A stretch of DNA of 15,619 bases from Bacteroidales bacterium (GCA_021647685.1 JAKIUH010000053.1:1-15619); one strand, 5' to 3'; shown: positions 8,110-15,403, counted from the first letter of the stretch. Translations and numbers: made by a program. Notes: generated from the sequence alone by a model not told the origin.

Positions 8110-8634
8110 TCATTCATTTTCACAACGCTTTTTTAAACTATCCAAACCTTTTTCAAAATCTTTCCCCATCATATCATCAATATAAAAATACAGGAAGCGT
8201 TCAAACGGATAGCTGAATTTGCCCTCGAAAGCCCAAGTTACTTTTGTGCTATCAGTCTTTGGTGTAATACTCCAAAAACCATAATTAAGCCCTTTCCATG
8301 GCTTAAAAAACTCCACCTTGGTTTCAATGCTTTCAAATTCTTTAATATTAATAATACTTAATTTTCCTGCACCGATTTTTTCCCCTTCCCAAAGCCATGA
8401 AGCACCCACACCCTTCCTTGTTTCACTCAATGTCTTTTGGGCATTGGGATCAAGCATCAGCCAAGGATTCCATTCAGTATAATTATCTATGTCAGCAATC
8501 TGCCAAAATATTTTTTCCTGGGGTGCATTAATCGTTATTGAACGCTCAATACGATATTTAGCCGGCAATAATGCCGCTATGATTAAAAACATAGCAAAAA
8601 ATGCAATAATAAAAATAAATATTTTTTTAAGCAT
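8110..8634 (-). CDS. Membrane-anchored SRPBCC (polyketide cyclase/START-like) protein
   Basis: The protein has 174 residues. A single N-terminal membrane helix (about 4-23, IFIFIIAFFAMFLIIAALL) is followed by YRIERSITINAPQEKIFWQIADIDNY, the usual opening of a START/Bet v1-like fold in which the beta-strand RSI.I.AP leads into a helix. The tryptophan-rich W55-NPW58 and a WLWEGEK strand fit the polyketide-cyclase-2 type family. The last part, FERFLYFYIDDMMGKDFEKGLDSLKK, is the long C-terminal helix that lines the ligand cavity. The ligand is unknown; these proteins usually bind hydrophobic small molecules, and the N-terminal anchor suggests action at the inner membrane. The gene is divergent from the POT transporter and convergent with glpD. 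A functional link to either is not shown. Confidence 0.8.
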   Translation of the reverse strand: MLKKIFIFIIAFFAMFLIIAALLPAKYRIERSITINAPQEKIFWQIADIDNYTEWNPWLMLDPNAQKTLSETRKGVGASWLWEGEKIGAGKLSIINIKEFESIETKVEFFKPWKGLNYGFWSITPKTDSTKVTWAFEGKFSYPFERFLYFYIDDMMGKDFEKGLDSLKKRCENE

Positions 8635-8656
8635 ACTTCTAAATTTAATGGTTGCT

Positions 8657-8687
8657 TAAATATACGATTTTTTCAGAAAGAAATAAA
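8657..8687 (-). promoter_or_regulatory. Possible promoter of the SRPBCC gene
   Basis: Read leftwards, TATATTTA (complement of 8657-8664) matches seven of eight positions of TAnnTTTG, with TTTA (complement of 8684-8687) exactly 19 bases upstream as the -33 box. It lies 23 bases before the start codon. Each box has one mismatch, so this is tentative in AT-rich DNA. Confidence 0.35.
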
Positions 8688-8718
8688 TTTTTAAATTAAT
8701 TAAATCCTTATATTTTTG
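8688..8718 (+). promoter_or_regulatory. Likely promoter of the POT transporter gene
   Basis: TATTTTTG (8711-8718) is an exact TAnnTTTG box, with TTTT (8688-8691) 19 bases upstream in place of TTTG. The predicted transcript start is near 8725, which rules out the TTG at 8720 as start codon and supports the ATG at 8744. The -33 box directly abuts that of the divergent SRPBCC gene. Confidence 0.55.
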
Positions 8719-8743
8719 CTTGGTAAATTCAAAAACCAAACTT

Positions 8744-10144
8744 ATGAGCGTACAAAAGGTTGAAAAACAAGAAAAAGTTAAATTTTCAAGAGCATTCTGG
8801 GTAGCCAACTCTGTTGAATTATTGGAAAGAGCAGCCTATTACGGTGTTTTTATTGTAATTACTTTATATCTATCGCGGATTCTTGCATTTTCAGATATAG
8901 AAGCGGCAATGATTGCCGGTTTTTTCTCTGCCGGATTGTATCTGCTTCCTACTTTCAGCGGGGCTTATGCCGATAAAATAGGTTTTAAAAATGCTTTGAT
9001 ATTGGCTTTTTCACTGCTTACCATAGGATATGCAGGCTTGGCAATTTTCCCTAATATATTGCAAGCAAAAGGTTTGGTAGAATACGGGCATGAAGTACAC
9101 TTTACAGGATTACGCGGTATGGGCATACGCTATACCATTATCCCGATTATGATTGTAATAATGATTGGGGGCTCATTTATTAAATCGGTAATAACAGGTA
9201 CCGTGGCAAAAGAAACCACCGAAGCAAACCGTGCAAAAGGTTTTTCCGTATTTTATATGATGGTAAATATCGGTGCATTTTCAGGAAAAACAATTGTAAA
9301 GCCTTTGCGCGAATCAATGGGGAATCTGGGCTTAATTAATTTGAATTATTTTTCGGCAGCCATGACCCTTTTAGCGCTGATTCTTATTATCTTGTTTTTT
9401 GTTCCCACTCAACGTGCTGGTGAAGGAAAAAGCATCAAAGAAATATGGAAGGCATTTATTAAAGTTATTACCAATCTTCGTTTGATATTTTTAATTATTA
9501 TTATTACCGGTTTTTGGATGGTGCAACACCAGTTATATGCGACCATGCCAAAATATGTTTTGCGTTTGGCTGGTGAAGGAGCATCGCCTTCTTGGTATGC
9601 AAATGTTAACCCACTGGTGGTTGTTTTAACGGTTGGCTTTGTTACACAAATGATGCGTAAAAAAACAGCACTGTTTTCAATGACCGTAGGAATGTTTATC
9701 ATGCCGGTTTCGGCTTTGGCTATGGCATCAGGTAATTGGATTAAAAGCGGAATGATTGATTTAGGCTTTATGGAAATGCACCCGGTAGCTTTTATGATGA
9801 TAATAGGCATTGTTTTTCAAGGTTTGGCAGAATCTTTTATTTCGCCACGCTTTTTAGAATACTTTTCCTTGCAAGCACCTAAAGGTGAAGAAGGTTTATA
9901 TCTTGGATTTAGTCATTTACATTCTTTTCTTTCTTCAATTCTCGGTTTTGGTTTATCTGGTTTTTTATTGGATAAATACTGCCCCGACCCGACACTGTTC
10001 GACAACCATGAACACTGGGCAGAAGCTGCTGCAAATGCGCATTATATTTGGTATTATTTTATGGGCATTGCCTTTGCATCGGCTGTTGCGCTGATTATTT
10101 ACGGTAAAGTAGTGGCTGCAATTGACAAGAAATCAAGTAATTAA
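8744..10144 (+). CDS. POT/PTR2-family proton-dependent oligopeptide transporter
   Basis: An integral membrane carrier of the major facilitator superfamily, expected to import di- or tripeptides with protons. From ATG 8744 it has 466 residues. The TM1 signature E25-L-L-E28-R29-A-A-Y-Y-G fits the ExxERxxYYG motif of this family. SGAYADKIGFKNAL (about 72-85) is the loop 2-3 MFS motif. FIKSVITG (145-152) carries the TM4 lysine, and FYMMVNIGAFSG (170-181) is the second PTR2 signature. About a dozen hydrophobic segments are visible. In TM7 the stretch FWMVQHQ (257-263) aligns with family FW..YEQ, putting His262 where most members have a proton-coupling Glu, so substrate or coupling may differ. The gene appears to be a single unit; no clear terminator follows, and repeat element II begins 32 bases downstream. 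A longer frame opening at TTG 8720 overlaps the promoter and was not used. Confidence 0.85.
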   Translation: MSVQKVEKQEKVKFSRAFWVANSVELLERAAYYGVFIVITLYLSRILAFSDIEAAMIAGFFSAGLYLLPTFSGAYADKIGFKNALILAFSLLTIGYAGLAIFPNILQAKGLVEYGHEVHFTGLRGMGIRYTIIPIMIVIMIGGSFIKSVITGTVAKETTEANRAKGFSVFYMMVNIGAFSGKTIVKPLRESMGNLGLINLNYFSAAMTLLALILIILFFVPTQRAGEGKSIKEIWKAFIKVITNLRLIFLIIIITGFWMVQHQLYATMPKYVLRLAGEGASPSWYANVNPLVVVLTVGFVTQMMRKKTALFSMTVGMFIMPVSALAMASGNWIKSGMIDLGFMEMHPVAFMMIIGIVFQGLAESFISPRFLEYFSLQAPKGEEGLYLGFSHLHSFLSSILGFGLSGFLLDKYCPDPTLFDNHEHWAEAAANAHYIWYYFMGIAFASAVALIIYGKVVAAIDKKSSN

Positions 10145-10175
10145 TGCAAGTTTCGCGCTTGTAAAAGTATTAAAC

Positions 10176-10516
10176 CTAAATTCAAAACAACTGACCCATT
10201 GGGAATAGAAATTAACTTAAAAAAAGGGGATATTGGTTAATTGGTAAATTAGGAAGGTTCAAATGTCTTATCGGACGATTTGAAGTTTTTAAAACTTTTG
10301 AACATCCAACGGACTTCAAAACGTTTTGAAAAATATAGCAACTCAAAAGTATTAATTAAAGATCTACATAAATCCGATTAATTTGCGGATAAAAAAATGT
10401 TTATATCCGCACCTTTGGTGCTAAACAGGATCATTCTCAAATCCAATTTGATATTCCGATTAGTTCTGATTGTCAGTATTATAAAGACATATGAGTCAGC
10501 TGTTCTGAAATTTCAG
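10176..10516 (-). mobile_element. MITE-like element II, inverted copy related to element I
   Basis: The end at 10176-10196 begins CTAAATTCAAAACAACTGAC. The reverse complement of the other end (10495-10516) reads CTGAAATTTCAGAACAGCTG and continues AC, an imperfect terminal inverted repeat of the same family as element I. Read on the minus strand, blocks follow in the same order as in element I: the GACTCATATG block, ATTGGATTTGAGAATGA, GCACCAAAGGTGCGG, then CCGCAAATTAATCGGATT. Compared with element I it lacks ~65 bases between the two GCACCAAAG copies and carries an extra palindrome-rich stretch (10258-10330). The 341-bp body is non-coding. The copy has diverged, so movement was not recent. Confidence 0.65.
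10258..10330. repeat. Cluster of three palindromes inside element II
   Basis: TTCAAAT-GTC...GAC-G-ATTTGAA (10258-10284) forms a hairpin with one bulge. AAGTTTT-T-AAAACTT (10283-10297) is a perfect dyad around one base. TTCAAAACGTTTTGAA (10315-10330) is a perfect 16-base palindrome. This segment has no counterpart in element I. It might be an insertion within the repeat or a transcript-end structure for the upstream transporter gene. Confidence 0.55.
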
Positions 10517-10661
10517 ATAAATTTAATTATTAATGAATTCAATAGCTGTATATAAATGCTACGACTATTGATTTATTTTAGTGGCTATCCTTAAATGTAG
10601 ATTTTAATTCCAATTATATCGTTGATATTTATATTTTATATACCACAACATACTTAACATG

Positions 10662-10746
10662 ACAGATTTCTTGCGGATGGATGTTTCGTTACATCTCCCC
10701 TCGAAATACCAAAGTATTCCTTCGGGTTTCGATGCATCACATCTGT
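10662..10746. repeat. REP-like hairpin-rich repeat
   Basis: The unit is bounded by ACAGAT (10662-10667) and ATCTGT (10741-10746). Inside are GATGT-TTCGTT-ACATC (10679-10694) and TCGAAA (10701-10706) paired with TTTCGA (10727-10732), each part of longer imperfect arms. It resembles, from memory only, the intergenic repeats of many Bacteroidota that contain AGATTTCT...CTCGAAAT-AC-AAAG. It lies between two convergent genes, a usual place for such repeats, where it may also help end transcription. Confidence 0.5.
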
Positions 10747-10801
10747 ATAAAACTAATTCCATAAATAAAACGGAGTAAAAAGCAATTTGCCCATATAATA
10801 T

Positions 10802-11578
10802 CTATGCGTAAAAACCACTAATCGCTCGAAGGGCGTTTTCTTTTTCCTCGATAAATCCCATATGACCTGAATTTTCCAAAACAACCAATTCCGAATTGTC
10901 GGGAAGTTGTAGTTTATCAAGAATTGACATTGGAATAAAATTATCCTTTTCACCTATTATATATTGTATAGGGATTTTCGTATTTTTTAATAAGCCTGAT
11001 TGGTCAGGACGGTTTTTCATAGCATTTAAAGCCGCAATAATACCCTCATCAGACATATTTTTGGCTCTTTCGTTCATTTTCTTAATCTCATCGGTAAATT
11101 TTTCAACATTATCCGGGGCAAAAGTTTTTGGGAAATGTGCCGTATAAACCTGCGCTTTCTTGCCCGCACGAATAATATCCATTTCGCGCGCTCTGTTTTT
11201 TCTTTTTTCATCGGTATCAGCATACGGGCTGGAATGGAAAAGAGAAAGCGCATCTAATCGTTCCGGAAATAATTCTAAAAATGCCAAAGCCACATATCCG
11301 CCCATTGAATGCCACACTAAAAAGCACTTTTCAATTTGCTCATAATCTAAAATTGTTTTAACCGCCTCCGCCATTATTTCAAGACTCAAATCTTTTGTAA
11401 TTAATTCACTTTCTCCGTGCCCCGGTAAATCAATAGCAAGAACGGTATATTTTTTAGCCAAATCATCGGCAAAATCAATCCATATTTCTTTTGATTCCAA
11501 ATATCCGTGCAATAAAATGATAGCATCACCGTGCCCTGACTTTAAATAACTTATACCGGATTGTTTTAACGCTTTCAT
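10802..11578 (-). CDS. Alpha/beta-fold hydrolase
   Basis: From the ATG at 11576-11578 the protein has 258 residues, typical for single-domain alpha/beta hydrolases. The oxyanion-hole motif is ILLHGYLES (21-29). DLPGHGES (50-57) is the usual loop after strand 5. The nucleophile elbow reads LVWHSMGGY with Ser91 central, Asp212 lies in IIGEKDNFIP and His239 in ENSGHMGF, so the Ser-Asp-His triad is complete. A cap of helices spans about 120-190. The oddity is Trp89 (codon TGG) where the elbow normally has Gly (G-x-S-x-G). No signal peptide is seen, so it is cytoplasmic; the substrate is unknown. A longer start nine codons upstream (11605) would overlap a perfect -7 promoter box and is less likely. 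It is divergent from the sdh operon. Confidence 0.85.
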   Translation of the reverse strand: MKALKQSGISYLKSGHGDAIILLHGYLESKEIWIDFADDLAKKYTVLAIDLPGHGESELITKDLSLEIMAEAVKTILDYEQIEKCFLVWHSMGGYVALAFLELFPERLDALSLFHSSPYADTDEKRKNRAREMDIIRAGKKAQVYTAHFPKTFAPDNVEKFTDEIKKMNERAKNMSDEGIIAALNAMKNRPDQSGLLKNTKIPIQYIIGEKDNFIPMSILDKLQLPDNSELVVLENSGHMGFIEEKENALRAISGFYA

Positions 11579-11602
11579 ATTTGTATTATTAAAAAAACAG
11601 AA

Positions 11603-11631
11603 CAAATTTACAGAGAAATTCGCAAAACAAA
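11603..11631 (-). promoter_or_regulatory. Likely promoter of the alpha/beta hydrolase gene
   Basis: Read leftwards, TAAATTTG (complement of 11603-11610) is an exact TAnnTTTG box, 24 bases before the ATG at 11578. A TTTG (complement of 11628-11631) lies 17 bases upstream, two short of the usual 19. The box overlaps the alternative upstream ATG, which favours the shorter protein. Confidence 0.45.
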
Positions 11632-11720
11632 TCTTTAATTAAAATATTATTTTTAATTTTAAGGCTTAACACCTGCTTTATTTAGAATCTTTCTAAATTA
11701 AATTTTAATGTTTATCAACA

Positions 11721-11751
11721 TTTGATTTTCTTAATGAAGCATATACATTTG
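11721..11751 (+). promoter_or_regulatory. Promoter of the sdhCAB operon
   Basis: TTTG (11721-11724), 19 bases, then TACATTTG (11744-11751) is an exact match in both boxes and spacing to the Bacteroidota primary-sigma promoter TTTG-N19-TAnnTTTG. The predicted transcript start is near 11757-11760, giving a leader of about 55 AT-rich bases before the sdhC ATG at 11814. No Shine-Dalgarno sequence is seen before sdhC. Confidence 0.8.
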
Positions 11752-11813
11752 TGCATACTTAGAATTATATGTTAAGTAATGCAAATTTTTAACCTTATTT
11801 AAAGTCTATAAAT

Positions 11814-12503
11814 ATGAGTGGATTTTTAAAGTCCTCAGTAGGACAAAAATTTATGATGAGCATTACAGGCTTGTTTCTAATAGTGTTTCTGGTGGTACAC
11901 TTAACGGCAAACCTGTTTTTATTGGTAGGTTCGGATGCATTTAATGTAGTGTCGCATTTCATGGCAACAAATCCGCTGATACAGATTATGCAAGCTGTAT
12001 TGGCATTAGGATTTATTCTCCATATTATCTATGCGACCATCTTAACTTTGCAAAACCGAAACGCAAGACCTGTATCGTACAACAAATTTGAGCAAGGACA
12101 CAGCAGTACCTGGGCATCAAGAAATATGTACGTATTAGGTTTTATGATTTTTGTATTTTTAGTCATTCACCTGATTAACTTTTTCTGGAAAATAAAAGTT
12201 GCAGGCTCTCCGCTTTTGGCAGAGGTTGAAGTGGATGGTGTAAGCATGGAAAATGCCTATGCTTTGGTTTCCGGATTATTTGTAGATCCGCAACTTGGTA
12301 TTGTTTATTCTATTTTTTACATTTTAGGTGCCATTGCTTTGGGTTTACACTTACATCATGCTTTTTGGTCGGCTTTCCAAACCATTGGTTGGAGTAATAT
12401 TGTATGGCGCAAACGCCTTGAAGTAATTGGAGATATTTATGCAATAATTATTGCAGCAGGTTTTTCAATGATACCTCTTTATTTTTTAATTTTCGGAAAT
12501 TAA
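11814..12503 (+). CDS. sdhC: Succinate dehydrogenase cytochrome b subunit (type B, five-helix)
   Basis: This is the membrane anchor of complex II, binding haem b and quinone and passing electrons from SdhB. It has 229 residues, the length of single-subunit diheme anchors such as those of epsilonproteobacterial fumarate reductase, rather than the paired SdhC/SdhD of E. coli. Five hydrophobic helices are visible (about 13-38, 56-80, 105-127, 161-188, 202-227). Helix histidines H29 (VVHLTANL), H70 (FILHII), H119 (FLVIHLINFFW) and H179/H181/H182 (LHLHHAFW) are candidates for the four haem ligands. It is the first gene of sdhCAB, 29 bases ahead of sdhA, and no sdhD follows, which supports the single-anchor type. 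Whether the complex works mainly as succinate dehydrogenase or fumarate reductase cannot be settled from sequence. Confidence 0.93.
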   Translation: MSGFLKSSVGQKFMMSITGLFLIVFLVVHLTANLFLLVGSDAFNVVSHFMATNPLIQIMQAVLALGFILHIIYATILTLQNRNARPVSYNKFEQGHSSTWASRNMYVLGFMIFVFLVIHLINFFWKIKVAGSPLLAEVEVDGVSMENAYALVSGLFVDPQLGIVYSIFYILGAIALGLHLHHAFWSAFQTIGWSNIVWRKRLEVIGDIYAIIIAAGFSMIPLYFLIFGN

Positions 12504-12517
12504 TCTGTTAAACAGAT
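12503..12517. repeat. Perfect dyad in the sdhC-sdhA spacer
   Basis: ATCTGTT-A-AACAGAT has two perfect 7-base arms around one base, starting at the last base of the sdhC stop codon. With a one-base centre it is more likely an operator-like dyad or chance than a stable RNA hairpin. Confidence 0.35.
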
Positions 12518-12532
12518 AAATGATATAGAATT

Positions 12533-14476
12533 ATGACAAAATTAGATTCAAAAATTCCTGAAGGACAACTGAAGGATAAATGGACAAATTATAAAGCACA
12601 TCAAGGTTTGGTAAACCCTGCCAACAAACGTAAAATTGAAATTATCGTGGTAGGTACCGGTCTTGCAGGAGCTTCTGCAGCTGCCAGTTTAGGTGAGCTT
12701 GGATTTAAAGTAAAAAATTTCTGTTATCAGGATAGTCCGCGCCGTGCACACAGTATTGCGGCACAAGGCGGTATAAATGCCGCAAAAAACTACCCAAATG
12801 ATGGTGACTCAATTTATCGTTTATTTTACGATACGGTAAAAGGTGGCGATTATCGTGCCCGCGAATCCAATGTGTATCGTTTGGCTGAAGTAAGTAATGC
12901 CATTATCGACCAAGGTGTGGCGCAAGGAATTCCTTTTGCCCGCGATTACGGAGGTTTGTTAGACAACCGTTCCTTTGGCGGTGCATTGGTTTCTCGTACT
13001 TTTTATGCACGGGGACAAACCGGTCAACAACTATTATTAGGTGCTTACGGAGCATTAAACCGTCAGATTGCCAAAGGCAGTGTTGAAATGTATCCGCGTA
13101 CCGAAATGATGGATATTGTTGTTATTGACGGACGTGCTCGCGGTATTGTTACCCGTAATTTAGTAACCGGTGAAATTGAAAGTCATTTCGGACATGCCGT
13201 AGTATTAGCAACAGGAGGTTACGGAAATGTATTTTTCTTATCGACCAATGCCATGGGTTCAAATGGTAGTGCTGCATGGAAAGCTTATAAAAAAGGTGCA
13301 TTTTTTGCCAACCCTTGTTTTGTTCAAATTCACCCTACTTGTATTCCTGTTCATGGAGAATTTCAGTCAAAACTGACTTTGATGAGTGAAAGTTTGCGTA
13401 ACGATGGTCGTATTTGGGTACCTGCAAAACTTGAAGATGCCGAAGCCATTCGTGCACGCAAAAAACGTCCGGAAGATATTCCCGAGGAAGACAGAGACTA
13501 CTATTTGGAAAGAAGATATCCTGCATTTGGTAACTTGGTGCCGCGCGATGTTGCTTCAAGAGCAGCCAAAGAGCGTTGTGATGCCGGTTATGGAGTAGAA
13601 ACAGGTCAAGCGGTTTATTTGGATTTCAAACATGCCATTGAACGTTTGGGTAAAGATGTGATTGAAGCCCGTTACGGAAACCTTTTCCAAATGTACGAAA
13701 AAATCACCGACCAAAATCCCTATGAAACGCCGATGATGATTTATCCGGCAATTCACTATACAATGGGTGGTACTTGGGTTGATTATGAATTGCAAACCAC
13801 TATTCCGGGATTGTTCTCAATTGGGGAAGCGAATTTCTCCGATCATGGTGCAAACCGATTAGGAGCTTCTGCATTAATGCAAGGTTTAGCCGATGGATAT
13901 TTTGTATTGCCTTATACGATACAAAATTATCTTGCCGACCAGCATCAGGTAAAACCGTTCAGCACGGATATGGACGAATTTAAAAATGCAGAGAAACAAG
14001 TTAAAGAGCATATTAGTAATTTAATGGAAGTTGGCTCGAAAGGAAAGCGTTCTGTTGATTCTATCCATAAAGAGCTTGGTCATATTATGTGGGATCATGT
14101 AGGTATGGAACGTAATGCGGAAGGCTTGAAAGAAGGAATTGAAATGATTAAGAAATTGCGTAAAGAGTTTTGGCAAGAAGTTCGTATTCCCGGAAAAACA
14201 GATACCATTAATGTTGAATTGGAAAAAGCCATTCGTCTTGCTGATTTTCTTGAATTAGGCGAGTTAATGGCAAAAGACGCATTACATAGAGACGAATCTT
14301 GTGGAGGTCATTTCCGTTCAGAGCATCAAACCGAAGAAGGTGAAGCACTACGCCACGATGATAAATTTATGTATGTAGCCGCTTGGCAATACAAAGGTGA
14401 TGATGCAGAACCGGAATTGCACAAAGAAGAGCTTAAATATGAAGGAATAGAAGTTAAAACAAGGAACTATAAATAG
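12533..14476 (+). CDS. sdhA: Succinate dehydrogenase / fumarate reductase flavoprotein subunit
   Basis: The catalytic subunit of complex II interconverts succinate and fumarate on covalently bound FAD at the inner face of the membrane. It has 647 residues, normal for the Bacteroidota/epsilon type. The FAD-binding motif IIVVGTGLAG lies at 37-46. H73 in RRAHSIAAQGG is the covalent flavin site. QIHPT (H267), PRDVASR (R338, R343), IHYTMGG (H408) and HGANRLGAS (R442) are the substrate and proton-shuttle residues of the family, all present. The capping domain lies around 275-385 and the C-terminal helical domain from ~480 on. It sits between sdhC and sdhB in a tight operon; the sdhB Shine-Dalgarno overlaps its stop codon. 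No anomaly seen. Confidence 0.97.
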   Translation: MTKLDSKIPEGQLKDKWTNYKAHQGLVNPANKRKIEIIVVGTGLAGASAAASLGELGFKVKNFCYQDSPRRAHSIAAQGGINAAKNYPNDGDSIYRLFYDTVKGGDYRARESNVYRLAEVSNAIIDQGVAQGIPFARDYGGLLDNRSFGGALVSRTFYARGQTGQQLLLGAYGALNRQIAKGSVEMYPRTEMMDIVVIDGRARGIVTRNLVTGEIESHFGHAVVLATGGYGNVFFLSTNAMGSNGSAAWKAYKKGAFFANPCFVQIHPTCIPVHGEFQSKLTLMSESLRNDGRIWVPAKLEDAEAIRARKKRPEDIPEEDRDYYLERRYPAFGNLVPRDVASRAAKERCDAGYGVETGQAVYLDFKHAIERLGKDVIEARYGNLFQMYEKITDQNPYETPMMIYPAIHYTMGGTWVDYELQTTIPGLFSIGEANFSDHGANRLGASALMQGLADGYFVLPYTIQNYLADQHQVKPFSTDMDEFKNAEKQVKEHISNLMEVGSKGKRSVDSIHKELGHIMWDHVGMERNAEGLKEGIEMIKKLRKEFWQEVRIPGKTDTINVELEKAIRLADFLELGELMAKDALHRDESCGGHFRSEHQTEEGEALRHDDKFMYVAAWQYKGDDAEPELHKEELKYEGIEVKTRNYK

Positions 14477-14480
14477 GAGA
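14475..14480 (+). promoter_or_regulatory. Shine-Dalgarno site of sdhB
   Basis: AGGAGA overlaps the last two bases of the sdhA stop codon and ends three bases before the sdhB ATG (14484). It is notable because the other genes in this window show no such motif, as is usual for Bacteroidota. It probably helps balance SdhB with SdhA. Confidence 0.6.
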
Positions 14481-14483
14481 ATC

Positions 14484-15242
14484 ATGTCAACAAAAACGAT
14501 AAATCTTACATTAAAAGTTTGGAGACAAAGTGGTCCCCAAGAAAAAGGTCAGTTTGAAACATATCAAGTAAATAATGTTTCTACCGACAGTTCTTTCCTT
14601 GAAATGATGGATGTTCTTAACGAACAGTTAATTAACGAAGGGAAAGAACCTGTTGCTTTTGACCATGATTGCCGCGAAGGTATTTGCGGTATGTGTAGTA
14701 TGTATATTAATGGTCGTGCGCATGGACCTGACCGTTTAATCCCGACTTGTCAATTGCATATGCGCAAATTTAGCGATGGCGAAACCATTACCGTTGAGCC
14801 TTGGCGCGCTAACGGCTTTCCGGTGATTAAAGATTTAATGGTCGATCGCTCGGCTTTTGATAAAATTTTGCAAGCCGGTGGTTTTATTTCGGTTAATACC
14901 GGAGGTGTACCTGATGCCAATTCAATTCCAATACCTAAAGAGGCTGCTGACGAAGCAATGGATGCAGCTGCATGTATAGGATGTGGCGCTTGCGTAGCTA
15001 CTTGTAAAAACTCTTCGGCAATGCTGTTTGTTTCGGCAAAAGTTTCGCAATTGGCTTTATTGCCGCAAGGTAAAGTGGAAGCCAAACGCCGTGCATTAAA
15101 TATGATTGCTAAAATGGATGAGCTTGGTTTCGGGAACTGTTCTAATACAGGAGCTTGCGAAATTGAATGCCCGAAGGGAATTTCATTGGCACATATTGCA
15201 CGTTTAAACAGAGAATTTTTAACAGCCAGTTTTACGGCTTAA
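14484..15242 (+). CDS. sdhB: Succinate dehydrogenase iron-sulfur subunit
   Basis: The electron-wire subunit of complex II carries electrons from FAD to the haem/quinone anchor. It has 252 residues. The N-terminal ferredoxin domain has C63, C68, C71 and C89 (CREGICGMC...TC) for the 2Fe-2S cluster. The C-terminal domain has C164-IGC167-GAC170-VATC174 and a last group C219...C225-EIEC229-P. By family knowledge these serve a 4Fe-4S and a 3Fe-4S cluster, with the cysteine groups interleaved between them. All expected cysteines are present. It is the last gene of sdhCAB, seven bases after sdhA, and ends 28 bases before a strong terminator. Confidence 0.97.
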   Translation: MSTKTINLTLKVWRQSGPQEKGQFETYQVNNVSTDSSFLEMMDVLNEQLINEGKEPVAFDHDCREGICGMCSMYINGRAHGPDRLIPTCQLHMRKFSDGETITVEPWRANGFPVIKDLMVDRSAFDKILQAGGFISVNTGGVPDANSIPIPKEAADEAMDAAACIGCGACVATCKNSSAMLFVSAKVSQLALLPQGKVEAKRRALNMIAKMDELGFGNCSNTGACEIECPKGISLAHIARLNREFLTASFTA

Positions 15243-15270
15243 AAATAATTTTTTTTCATGGCTCTGATTT

Positions 15271-15313
15271 GGCAGTCGTTTTGCTTAGGCAACGGCTGCC
15301 TTTCTATTTTTTT
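15271..15313 (+). terminator. Rho-independent terminator of sdhCAB
   Basis: GGCAGTCGTT (15271-15280) pairs with AACGGCTGCC (15291-15300) through a 10-base loop, giving a 10-bp GC-rich stem with one U-G pair. It is followed by TTTCTATTTTTTT (15301-15313). This is the strongest terminator in the window. Confidence 0.92.
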
Positions 15314-15403
15314 CGAACAGATAAATATATTGATGCAACCAAATAAACAGTAACGTGTATTCATATTACCAGTTTCAAATAAATAGCTAATTTTAAGAAA
15401 TAT

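Larger units (their letters stand above)
10145..10801. other. Gene-free, hairpin-rich intergenic region
   Basis: These 657 bases separate the rightward POT gene from the leftward hydrolase gene (convergent). They hold MITE-like element II (10176-10516), a low-complexity AT stretch (10517-10660) and a second hairpin-rich repeat (10662-10746). I see no protein gene and no classic T-tract terminator for either flanking gene. Confidence 0.6.

Noticed and set aside
9409..9810. 133-codon antisense frame within the POT transporter gene
   Set aside because: Shadow frame with Ile/Lys/Pro-rich, domain-free composition; the sense strand is a clear transporter.
10145..10162. Possible terminator GCAAG-TTTCGCG-CTTGT after the POT gene
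   Set aside because: Only four or five pairs and no T-tract follow, so it is too weak to call.
11767..11782. ATATGTTAAGTAATG near the sdhC leader as a partner end for the repeat at 10650
   Set aside because: The match is short, AT-rich and gapped, and lies across the hydrolase gene; chance is the simpler explanation.
14750..15085. 111-codon antisense frame within sdhB
   Set aside because: SdhB's cluster cysteines are fully conserved on the sense strand; the antisense product has no recognisable features or start context.
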